Below the pieces are notes generated by a model, which was not told the DNA's origin, did no database searches, and worked only from the letters and a program-made list of their open reading frames with translations. From positions 226,053 to 290,052 of the forward strand of contig WNNJ02001876.1 in assembly GCA_012934845.2 (NCBI GenBank): a stretch of 64,000 bases of DNA. The letters run 5' to 3'. Made by a program: the position numbers and the translations under genes. This DNA is from Pomphorhynchus laevis. Taxonomy: Eukaryota; Acanthocephala; Palaeacanthocephala; Echinorhynchida; Pomphorhynchidae. Below, piece by piece: positions 51,501-55,749 of the stretch (position 1 is the stretch's first letter; each line of letters starts with the position of its first letter).

Positions 51501-54500
51501 GATGACAAAATAGAGAATTGGATGATGATGATCCAACGACTAGCAGAAATCGCGAAAATCGATCCGCAGCTCGCATATTCCGCCTACATGGTGTCACTCC
51601 AACACAAATGGACTCACATTTTTAGGGCATGTCGCTTCGAAGGTAAGGGCGTGGAAAAATTGGAACGGGAAATAAAAGAATGCCTTCTACCAAATCTCAC
51701 CGGTCAGCAACTAATATCAGATCAAATGAGACGGATTATTGCTTTGCCGACAAGCAGGGGTGGAATGGGCATTACGGATCCTTCAGATTTTGTCTTGCGT
51801 GAGTGGCAGTGGTCGGATGCTATGTGTAATCCACTTGAAAGTGGTTTAACGGGAGTTGAACTAATCAAAGCTCAGACTATAGTAGCAGCGAAAATTAGAA
51901 GAATAAAGAAGCATATTTCAGACTCCTTGTTTTCCGAAATTGTGGATGGGAGCGACAAATTTTTTCGTAATTCGTTAATGCACGCGACAATAAAAGGCTC
52001 TTCTACTTGGCTTTCTGCCAGGGTTAACGATGATCGGTTATACAGACTACGTCGCGAGGAGTTTTATGATGGTTTGTCAACAAGATACGGATGGCCACTT
52101 GTCAACGAGTTTAAGACATGCGTTTGTAGGTAGGATAATTCTGTTACTCACACTCACTTCTGGTCTATCTGGCAAGACAATAATCAAACACAATGCGATT
52201 CGTGATCTCCTGCGAAACTTGTTATCAGGTGCAAGTCAAAATATCGTAACCGAGCCTCTGCTGACACCAATAGAATCAAATTATTCATTTAAAACGGCAT
52301 CTACTTGCAAAGACCGCAATGCTCGTCTAGACTTGGCTTGTACTGGGTTATTTGGTATCCCGACAGAGCGGACGTTCTTTGACGTCTCAATTTTCAACAT
52401 CCACGCTCCGTCAAATGCCTCACGCAGCCCAGAGAGCACATTTGTGTATCACGAGAACAGAAAGCGTGCGAAGTATGTAGAGCGTGTAAACACATTCGAA
52501 CGAGCTGGATTTGCTCCCTTGATAATTTCCTCTTCTGGAGGTACTGGAGTTGAAATGAGTGCAGTGCTGAAGCGGGTAGCAGCATTGGCTACCGCTAGAG
52601 GGAATCATGTAACGGTTCATGCGAATGATTCATTACATTCATTAATTACATTCATGCGAATGTATCGGTTCATTCAATACTTTGCTGCACATGCGAATGA
52701 TGTATTTCCTCCGATAAAACTATATAGTATCTTATTCTAATACAAAGTATATTATTTATTATCCATCCATAAAAATTTGCCACTTAAGAGTTTAAATTTA
52801 TTCTTTATATTATTGTGTTGATTTATATATTTTACTATTTTCTGCTTGATGTTATTTTTATAGTAACCTAGTTTAAAATATGTATCTATTAAATTATTTA
52901 AATGATTTTGAAGAAAGCCAATATCATTACATATTGTTGCAATTCTTAAAATTTCATTATTTAATGTATTATATTTTATATTATATGGTATGCATGAATG
53001 CTCATGCAAAAATATGTTTCTTGTAAATTTAAATATGTCATCTTTACGATATAAATTAATAGTAGTTTTAGTAAATGTTAATTTAATGTTCATATCTAGA
53101 TATACATCTTCTTTATCATCAATATTAGTTTTAGATATATACCTTGTTAATAAAAATTATTAGGGTTAAATACACATATATTTAATATATATAAATTATA
53201 TGTTAAATAATATACACAATATATAGGTTAAATACACATATAGGTGAATACACATATAGGTTAAAAACACATATATTTAATACATATAAATACATCATAT
53301 ATTTCAGATAAATGTTCATTTGCTTAACTGCAATAAAGGATGCTATTGTATAATGATTGCATAATGATTAGTTAATTTGCCCTTATTTGTCATAATGATT
53401 GTAGAAGTCTTCTGCAGTCTTACCTGCTGGGCCAAACACATGTCAGCGATATATTTCGTCTGATGTAATAAAACGAAATAAGACCACTGATAGCAAATCA
53501 TATCACTTGACTGAAGCTACATATTTTGTGTTATAAATCAAATCAAAGACTAATTCTTTATATTTTTTATTTTTGATGAACATGTTTTGCGTTACAGAAA
53601 CTAATTTTTGTGTATAGTTTTAATTTCAATGACGATTTCATCTCCTTCGTTTTCAGTATTTCGAATTATTTAATATGAACTATATGTGAATCATTGGATT
53701 TTCATTTCAAAATTTACATACCGATTTAATACTAGTGAAAACTCGTTATGTATTTTTAATAACTCAAATTCAGTATTTTAAATTACTCAAATTAGTATTT
53801 AAATAAGTTAGTATTAAATAAGTTTAAATAGTTAAAAGTTTAACTTTTTAATAAGTGGATTAAAGTTTAAATAGTTAGTATTTTAAATAACTCAAATTTC
53901 CATAATCTAACTTTTTATATTAATACCGAATCCTCTTTATGAAGTTATTTGCATATTATCTCTCTTTGAATTGAGTTTGACATAAAAGATTCCATTTTAA
54001 TTCCAGAAACAAAATTTTAATGTGATATTTCGATAGCTACGAATTACTACAAAGCAAAACAAAGTTTCTTAGTAATTTTATTTAAAGAATTATTGGAGCT
54101 AGATCAAAAGAAATAAATTATTTTTGTTCGCTAACTTCTGTTAGCATCTTCAGAAAATTACTGAAGAAATTACATCTTCAAAAAATTACTGTAACATTCT
54201 GAAGATGCTAACAGAGGTTTGGTAAATATAAAAAAAATCCTCTTTTCTTTGATCCAGCTCTAATAATTCTTTATCAATAATGAATCATAATCAACTGTTA
54301 TTTTAAATAGTTGATAATTCTTTACGAATATTATTTTGTAACAATTTGTTTTCATAATTTTGCCAATTATTTTCAATATCAGATCAGATAACTGAGTCAT
54401 TAAATTTAAATGAAATTACATTAAATTATTTATATTATAAATAATATAAATACATTATATTATTTATTGTATTATTCATTATATTATTTATTTATTATTT

Positions 54501-54935
54501 ATAATATTTATTTATATTATTTATTGTAGAACTTACGATATTATTTAAATAAATAATTATAAAAAAATATTAAACATTATGATAAATAAAAATAAATTTT
54601 TTATAGAATTTTTTGCTAACAGAGGTTAGGTATATATTGAAAAAAAATCCTCTTTTCTTTGATCTATCTCCAATAATTATTTATCAATAATGTATGATTA
54701 TCAAATATTTAAAATTTTATTTAATTTTTACTTTACTATTGAATTAGATTTTGGATTAAATCTTGCTCATTTCATTTTTATTATTTTTCAAATAATTGAT
54801 GTGAATTTCTGAATTTAGGAGTGTTCAAACGAGGTTACATTGACATTCCACACCAGTTATGAGTATGTTAAAATTGGATGCCAATTTATACTTTGGAATA
54901 TTCGCGCAATTGGTGTCGTCACCAAGCTACTTTAG
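21105..54935 (+). CDS. GTPBP1/GTPBP2-family translational GTPase, 12 coding exons
   Basis: A host gene assembled by hand. Exons: 21,105-21,215; 21,265-21,291; 21,342-21,514; 32,155-32,339; 34,294-34,433; 34,491-34,665; 34,717-34,972; 40,855-41,002; 41,050-41,108; 41,157-41,331; 43,643-43,813; 54,819-54,935. Total is 1,737 bp (578 aa), near the 602 aa of human GTPBP2, and all junctions are GT-AG and phase-consistent. Residues ~46-104 match the family N-terminal region (LKLVNP, LTTQMKWRLEEGNGVALYEL, GVEDNG). The G domain has P-loop GSTDSGKSS (~155), DLAGH (~237) and TKID (~293). Domains II and III follow (KVKVKSIRRLNVPV, CGQSGSIAL) and the protein ends GVVTKLL. The family is related to eEF1A/HBS1 and acts in cytoplasmic ribosome surveillance. 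Introns are 47-57 bp (six) or 2-11 kb (five), the large ones filled by transposons. Transcription across the long introns is inferred, not shown. Confidence 0.9.
21790..22990 (+). mobile_element. Penelope-like element, 5'-truncated copy with long RT ORF
   Basis: In intron 3 of the GTPBP-like gene. Coding starts at YMNKILKVIKAHFKKYC (21,829) with DFSTLYTNLDLVDIKEAL. The main ORF is 22,143-22,829 (228 aa), with RT motif B VPMGGNSSPIIADL, motif C RYIDDICVFNSNN, motif D/E region YPESLILNKTN and YLDMNIKLTL, then CNDIGFLQNHLNNLIDTYFK and the end LSSGKFLWMDNK. The 3' UTR with the CTGCTATG/CATAGCAG hairpin arms ends near 22,990. Same family as 10,447-13,680. 5' truncation is typical of target-primed insertion. 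Confidence 0.88.
23000..30560 (-). mobile_element. Ty3/Gypsy-type LTR retrotransposon fossil, split by an RTE LINE
   Basis: A broken Ty3-family element on the minus strand, in intron 3. Parts in order from 5' to 3': a gag region with two zinc knuckles (about 29,590-29,700; CTRC...CHRC pattern), then, beyond the nested RTE (26,150-29,480), a protease/RT region (about 24,960-26,150; YLDNVVVTG near 25,400), RNase H (24,619-24,903) and integrase (about 23,770-24,330; LHVGHPG zinc site and HVDFAGP core). Terminal LTRs could not be recognised. It is clearly old and carries many breaks. Confidence 0.85.
26150..29480 (-). mobile_element. RTE-clade LINE, nearly full length, nested in the Ty3 fossil
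   Basis: About 3.3 kb, close to the usual RTE length. The endonuclease is at 29,358-28,339: RIATLNVGSLTGR, AVQETRWSGD, IIAGDLNGHVG, TQIDYILVRRCDL. The linker and pre-RT are at 28,329-27,883 and 27,831-27,142: KTAKATGPDDVASEFWK, SNYRPVRLI. RT follows: motif A FLDLEKAFDRVPHE, motif B GVHQGSALSPLLF, motif C ILYADDVML, then the EERKVAAMETKMLGW tail and REKRLQWYGHVIRA (27,307-26,534). At least three frame breaks divide it. It is GC-richer than the host DNA and much better preserved than the element it interrupts, so it is younger. Confidence 0.92.
30690..31085 (+). mobile_element. Penelope-like GIY-YIG endonuclease fragment
   Basis: Reading + gives YKMPCQGCDKIYIGQSGQGL (about 30,745-30,800), matching the CxxC linker and KIYIGQ/GIY-YIG active region of PLEs. 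SIKSGTGYGVVIDHSLNNN then INFKSGQVTSVENNV and ERKIQEAYF (30,886-31,083) follow. One stop interrupts the segment. This is a PLE type with C-terminal endonuclease, different from the main family of the window. Confidence 0.75.
31086..31364. other. T-rich spacer with internal repeat
   Basis: AATTTTT-rich sequence. The phrase TTTACTGTAT...TTACTAGTCTTTTAA appears twice (near 31,130-31,190 and 31,280-31,330). No gene. Confidence 0.5.
31365..32025 (+). mobile_element. Three tandem Penelope-like RT fragments
   Basis: The same ~230-bp RT piece (IELIESLNILINQNYLKVGT, then FRQVKGVPMGGN) begins at about 31,370, 31,690 and 31,905, each time cut off at a different point. The third stops 130 bp before exon 4 of the GTPBP-like gene. 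The repeated restarts suggest serial insertion or template jumping. Confidence 0.8.
32155..32339 (+). CDS. GTPBP-like gene, exon 4 (P-loop)
   Basis: Acceptor TTATTTAG at 32,154, donor GTAATAAAG at 32,340. It encodes SMVDKLNARMDIIKIKR, then HITTDICEIRIAFIGSTDS and GKSSLI. GSTDSGKSS is the Walker A/G1 motif. Enters at phase 2 and leaves at phase 1, matching its neighbours. Confidence 0.92.
32760..33215. repeat. Repeated ~55-bp block bracketing the minisatellite
   Basis: The block with AAATACCAAAAACAAAGCAC and GAACAACATACATTTTGAAA occurs at 32,762-32,818 and again at 33,148-33,202 in direct orientation, with the minisatellite between. The flanking direct repeat suggests an inserted or duplicated unit. 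Confidence 0.7.
32832..32940. repeat. 21-bp minisatellite, about five degenerate units
   Basis: Units such as GTGAGTCATGTGAATGACAAG, then GTGAATCATATGACTGCCATG and GTGAGTCATGTGAATGAAAAG. Period 21 bp, decaying to the right. The minus-strand open frame over it (SHDSP-like repeats) is a by-product of the repeat. Confidence 0.75.
34294..34972 (+). CDS. GTPBP-like gene, exons 5-7 (G domain)
   Basis: Exon 5 (34,294-34,433) encodes GTLCSGLYDNGNGRSRLTL and FRHLHEVVTGRTSSV. Exon 6 (34,491-34,665) carries LITLIDLAGHRKYTRTTLFG (G3). Exon 7 (34,717-34,972) carries YALSMNILPIIVLTKIDL (G4). Intron 5 is 57 bp. Intron 6 is 51 bp with no stop, so an unspliced read would insert 17 residues; removing it restores the family spacing (RGLVSSVIDQINYA). 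Exon 7 ends with two bases of a valine codon completed in exon 8. Confidence 0.92.
34990..35280. other. AT-rich start of intron 7, no gene seen
   Basis: A/T-rich, with a small palindrome AAAACTAAAATGTTATTTTAGTTTT near 35,195. Nothing coding. Confidence 0.5.
35285..36760 (+). mobile_element. Penelope/Neptune-type PLE with GIY-YIG, decayed
   Basis: In intron 7. Segment 35,382-35,696 encodes the RT palm: LQTNGCAIGTSVASVFASLF and VAIEEQFI, followed by RYIDD-equivalent YIDDIWLTW (~35,700). Segment 36,066-36,482 is the thumb and linker with EPCDEHACKTCAEM. Segment 36,476-36,658 is the endonuclease (CTVCHVQYVEETG...RNNIKRYHIKTK...SHIQSKPDHSFKI). It is broken in several places. This is a second PLE lineage, unrelated at close range to the main family. 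Confidence 0.85.
37130..38960 (-). mobile_element. Third Penelope-like element with GIY-YIG, deleted inside
   Basis: Minus strand, intron 7. Around 38,880-38,560: NELVYQIVNRDIIKPYIHLP, ALKQLRNNEAMVVC and KGNKVVVLDKDYD, the N-terminal RT region. Around 38,350-38,230: LTRILRDFYEYIERSDKVNF. Most of the palm is missing. Around 37,990-37,500: RLLKRGYSQHQIKTQIKRI, then SEPCNDKRCKNCPEMS and NVIYLDECLDCDAQYIDQTS of the linker and endonuclease. The AAAAACGTTTCGACACTATG phrase at 37,143 resembles PLE terminal sequence. Dead copy. Confidence 0.75.
38961..39450. other. Intronic sequence, no certain gene
   Basis: Moderate complexity, perhaps further decayed PLE 5' sequence on the minus strand. No domain recognised. 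Confidence 0.4.
39451..39593. repeat. Fold-back (MITE-like) hairpin element
   Basis: Inverted repeat with ~60-bp arms: GTAGAAAAATCAAGACGAGT / CTCATCTTGATTTTTCTAC and AATTTTTGTTTTCAAATTTT on both sides, with a ~25-bp loop containing CATCATCAGGAAAA. Non-coding. Confidence 0.8.
40110..40400. mobile_element. Inverted pair of retrozyme family 1 units
   Basis: The left arm (from GTAAGCCAGACGCGAAAGAA, 40,117) is a partial minus-sense unit ending about 40,225. The right arm (about 40,225-40,398) is a plus-sense unit ending in GGAATGGTCTCACTCTACTT. They meet at a hairpin TGAATGATGTACTA/TAGTACATCATTCA. Located in intron 7. The same head-to-head geometry appears at the right end of the 10,811-11,599 array. 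Confidence 0.85.
40264..40340 (+). ncRNA. Type I hammerhead ribozyme, intact core
   Basis: GCCG (40,264-40,267) pairs with CGGC (40,337-40,340) as stem III. The cleavage triplet GTC ends at 40,269. Stem I is TGCCAGA (40,270-40,276) with TCTGGCA (40,305-40,311), and the internal loop and apical part GCATCCAGTAGTGG lie between. CTGATGA is at 40,312-40,318, stem II GTCAT/ATGAC with TGTG loop, GAAA at 40,333-40,336. All conserved core nucleotides are present, so self-cleavage is expected if transcribed. Confidence 0.9.
40401..40854. other. AT-rich end of intron 7
   Basis: Low-complexity A/T leading to the exon 8 acceptor. No gene or element seen. Confidence 0.5.
40855..41331 (+). CDS. GTPBP-like gene, exons 8-10 (end of G domain, domain II)
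   Basis: Exon 8 (40,855-41,002): ITPLFQVSCVTGCGLDNLYG through LPNDIEFQ. Exon 9 (41,050-41,108): IDHVFSFDKSVLIVRGLQL, aligning with the family IDDTYSVPGVGTVVSGTTL. Exon 10 (41,157-41,331): RGLLHVKDRIFLGPF, VKVKSIRRLNVPVN, CGQSGSIALVLNEVKIIRKK. Introns 8 and 9 are 47 and 48 bp. The usual glycines of the IDDTYSVPGVGTVVSGT motif are partly replaced here, showing divergence from animal paralogues. Confidence 0.9.
41500..41890. repeat. AT-rich tandem repeat, about three degenerate units
   Basis: The phrase ATTGAATTAATTTAATSTCTTCAGACA recurs at about 41,540, 41,713 and 41,851, each followed (twice) by TTATATTTTTAATAT-type sequence. Lies in intron 10. The CTTCAGACA...GTTGTCTG end at 41,873-41,900 forms a short hairpin. 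Confidence 0.6.
41900..42285. other. Intron 10, no gene seen
   Basis: Non-coding. Includes a small imperfect palindrome ATAATGTTGTAACATAACGCAACATTAT near 42,060. Nothing else assignable. Confidence 0.5.
42290..43440 (+). mobile_element. R2-like LINE fragment (WYLDDG type), decayed
   Basis: In intron 10. LLKIYFSNAFN (~42,455) is the remains of RT motif A. Segment 42,570-42,848 holds motif B LQQGDPLAPLLFCLALNPLL and motif C IWYLDDGAVGS. Segment 42,868-43,125 holds HLGAAVGN and FLLKNYLSTSKLLFLLGCSP with SEYDTLLK. It belongs with the LINE at 55,750 (WYLDDGIIGG), not with copies A and B (WYADD). Several frame breaks; N-terminal and endonuclease parts are absent. Confidence 0.82.
43643..43813 (+). 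CDS. GTPBP-like gene, exon 11 (domain III)
   Basis: Acceptor AAAATTAG, donor GTAAAAATT. It encodes GLVLISNSSDQSNVCRTMQG through CQTVIINSYQ (57 codons, phase 0 both sides). It aligns with the family segment KGMVMVSP...EFEAEILVLHHP...IRQTATIL. Confidence 0.88.
43873..45120. repeat. Higher-order tandem repeat, 696-bp period
   Basis: The phrase TTATACAAATTATTTGCTAATT starts at about 43,899, 44,304, 44,595 and 45,001, so spacings are about 405, 291 and 405 bp. Two subunits alternate and make a ~696-bp higher-order unit (CTGAGCTACTTTTGACACAG at ~43,870 and ~44,565). A second phrase TTCAGCTGCATGCATAATAC marks the other subunit border. Non-coding, at the start of intron 11. Confidence 0.85.
45121..46060. 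other. Intron 11, AT-rich, no gene seen
   Basis: No domain or clear repeat. ATTAGATCACTGAGTTTACG near 45,990 resembles the PLE 3' terminus (CAGCTAACTGAGTCTACGTA). Confidence 0.5.
46065..46506 (-). mobile_element. Retrozyme family 2, one and a half tandem units
   Basis: Unit landmarks CTGTTTGTATGATGTTGCAG occur at 46,099 and 46,398, a period of 299 bp. The second unit is cut at 46,506. AGAAAATGAGAGATTTCC precedes each unit. The body (CTTCACCAAAAGAATCATTA, AATGCCAGCGCATTTT) is shared with 5,190-5,495 and, more distantly, family 1. Lies in intron 11. Confidence 0.85.
46148..46228 (-). ncRNA. Type I hammerhead ribozyme, intact core
   Basis: Minus strand: GTGCCGT/ACGGTAC forms a 7-bp stem III with one G-U pair; the cleavage triplet is GTC. 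Stem I is TGCC/GGCA plus CCTCC/GGAGG across an internal loop. Core CTGATGA, stem II GTCA/TGAC with a 6-nt loop, and GAAA are all present. Nothing in the core is mutated, so self-cleavage is expected. Confidence 0.9.
46680..46790 (-). mobile_element. Solo Penelope-like 3' UTR fragment
   Basis: CATGCTATCAGGTTTCGGCT and CCTCGACCTAAAATAGCAGC followed by GGGGCCAAA match the reverse complement of the PLE 3' UTR. No coding part. Confidence 0.75.
46791..47159. other. Intron 11 spacer with CATCATCAGAAAA phrase
   Basis: CCTTTGCCATCATCAGAAAA at ~47,025 resembles terminal phrases seen near PLEs at 6,535 and 39,530. No gene. Confidence 0.5.
47160..47890 (-). mobile_element. Penelope-like 3' end split by a ~360-bp unidentified insert
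   Basis: The PLE 3' terminus (CAGATCAGCTACTATGGTCT, 47,168) and 3' UTR (47,755-47,890, AATTGACTAATAAATAACTG) are separated by 47,385-47,745. The insert is GC-richer and has small open frames on both strands. One minus frame reads SAKSANCTYTQCINRMKSEI, then GYRSSRGKVVYIGQEDPSFA; cysteines spaced as in the N-terminus of LINE copy A hint at a LINE 5' piece, but this is weak. Confidence 0.55.
47891..49685. other. Intron 11, mostly unassigned
   Basis: A PLE 3'-terminus match (AAATCAGCTAACTGAGTCTA, 48,268) lies alone. 48,600-48,880 is purine- and GC-richer than its surroundings with no recognisable protein. The rest is AT-rich. No gene supported. Confidence 0.5.
49690..49930 (-). mobile_element. 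Solo Penelope-like 3' UTR fragment
   Basis: TTTATGAATTGACTAATATA, then GATATGTTATCAGGTTTCG and CCCAACATAGCAGCGTGGCC match the PLE 3' UTR in reverse orientation. Confidence 0.75.
50270..52700 (+). mobile_element. R2-like LINE with restriction-like endonuclease (copy B), best preserved
   Basis: In intron 11. 50,272-50,640 is the pre-RT part (IGTLPFHVTLFNQITGADIY). ORF 50,598-52,133 (511 aa) is the RT: VGPSGVNAQTWKQML, SDGIRPIGIGEVYRRIMAK, motif A LLIDADNAFNRVNRK, motif B TQEG-equivalent GFTHGDPLSMVAFAA, motif C KWYADDVSCVG, then GPQYGFFVNARKCKIFV and GVEVLGCPIGS. Near 52,130 the zinc knuckle (CVCR) runs into a frame change; 52,030-52,740 continues with KHNAIRDLLRNLL and the PD-(D/E)XK endonuclease DRNARLDLACTG...TFFDVSIFNIHAP, EKRKR-like ENRKRAKYVERVN, FERAGFAPLIISSSGGTG. 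The N-terminal zinc-finger part is absent, so it is 5'-truncated with about two frame disruptions. Confidence 0.9.
52700..53215 (-). mobile_element. Penelope-like element, C-terminal part
   Basis: Minus ORF 53,093-52,752 (113 aa): YRKDDIFKFTRNIFLHEHSC, CNDIGFLQNHLNNLIDTYFK, LLSGKFLWMDNK. It abuts the 3' end of LINE copy B. The 3' UTR is cut near 52,700. Confidence 0.85.
53216..54080. other. Intron 11, AT-rich, no gene seen
   Basis: Includes short repeats of AGGTTAAATACACATATA around 53,225-53,290 and TTTAAATAGTTAGTATTTTAA-type runs near 53,830. Non-coding. Confidence 0.5.
54083..54272. repeat. Fold-back (MITE-like) element, plus a half copy at 54,605-54,690
   Basis: Inverted repeat: AAAGAATTATTGGAGCTAGA at the left and TCCAGCTCTAATAATTCTTT at the right; inner arms TCTGTTAGCATCTTCAGAA and TTCTGAAGATGCTAACAGA. 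About 190 bp. The right arm recurs at 54,612-54,690 (GCTAACAGAGGTTAGG...CTCTTTTCTTTGATC). It lies ~550 bp before the last GTPBP-like exon. Confidence 0.8.
54819..54935 (+). CDS. GTPBP-like gene, terminal exon 12
   Basis: Acceptor CTGAATTTAG at 54,818. It encodes ECSNEVTLTFHTSYEYVKIG, then CQFILWNIRAIGVVTKLL and TAG. It aligns with the family C-terminus ATVHFRF...PEYL..[21 protein letters not shown] and lies 11.0 kb from exon 11. A possible poly(A) signal ATTAAA is at 55,102-55,107. Confidence 0.88.
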   Translation, partial: ECSNEVTLTFHTSYEYVKIGCQFILWNIRAIGVVTKLL

Positions 54936-55437
54936 TGAACAACATTTTCTGTCTTCATTTGGTTCATTGTGTAGTTTTCATTTTTTGTAAAGTATCAAAT
55001 ATGTGTATTATTTAGTTTACTTCTCTGTATAGTTTGATATCGATATATTCGCTTCTACTCGACTTCATACTTATATTGTAAAAAACATTATTTGTTTTCC
55101 CATTAAATTCTTGTTAATCTATTTAATCTATCGGAGTAAACATTGTTAGGACAACGATGGATATTGTAGCCTAGTAGACTAGGCTACAAAAGAAGCAAAA
55201 AAGGAGATAATTGCTACAATGCAAGTTTTATTACCTTACAAATATGCTCATCCTGGCCGAATAGTATAGGCGTGTGCACTGCAAACTCTGTACGGTCTTC
55301 AAACATCGAGCATGCACTCTCTATTGACATCTGTATGTACACGTCAAAGCCAAAAGTTGCGTTGTCGAAAGACGTAGGGGCACCCGCTGGTGAAACGGGG
55401 TTTACACTTCATTACCTTACAAATATTATAAAATAAT
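54936..55437. other. 3' flank of the GTPBP-like gene
   Basis: Probable 3' UTR with ATTAAA at 55,102. TAGCCTAGTAGACTAGGCTA (55,170-55,189) is a perfect 20-bp palindrome-like inverted repeat. 55,250-55,410 is GC-richer and unassigned. No ubiquilin UBL coding sequence is present. Confidence 0.55.
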
Positions 55438-55749
55438 AAAAGTAATAAAGGGATAAAACACTATTTCAATATTAATTCTACAAAAGAAATTTTGTAGACA
55501 TTTTTTTATAAAAAACTTTTATACAATTTTTAGAACACACAAAAGGAATATATTTTCAAAATATAAATACGTACGATTTTAGTACGCTTTATGCAAATCT
55601 AAATTTAGTAGATATTAAAGAAGCGTTTGTAAAATTAATTAATCTTATATTCGGGAAAATATTTACATATATATGCTATAACAACTATAACGCCTATCTA
55701 ACAAAAATTAAACCATCAAGTAAATATAAATATATGGATAAAATTGAAT
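55438..55749 (+). mobile_element. Penelope-like element, left part interrupted by LINE-ubiquilin block
   Basis: Encodes HYFNINSTKE, then NINTYDFSTLYANLNLVDIK in decayed form, and ends at ATAAAATTGAAT (55,738-55,749). The sequence that should come next resumes at 60,078 with the same 12 bp. Confidence 0.85.

Noticed and set aside
55140-55430. Missing UBL exon of the ubiquilin-like gene
   Set aside because: No frame on either strand shows a ubiquitin-like fold signature here.
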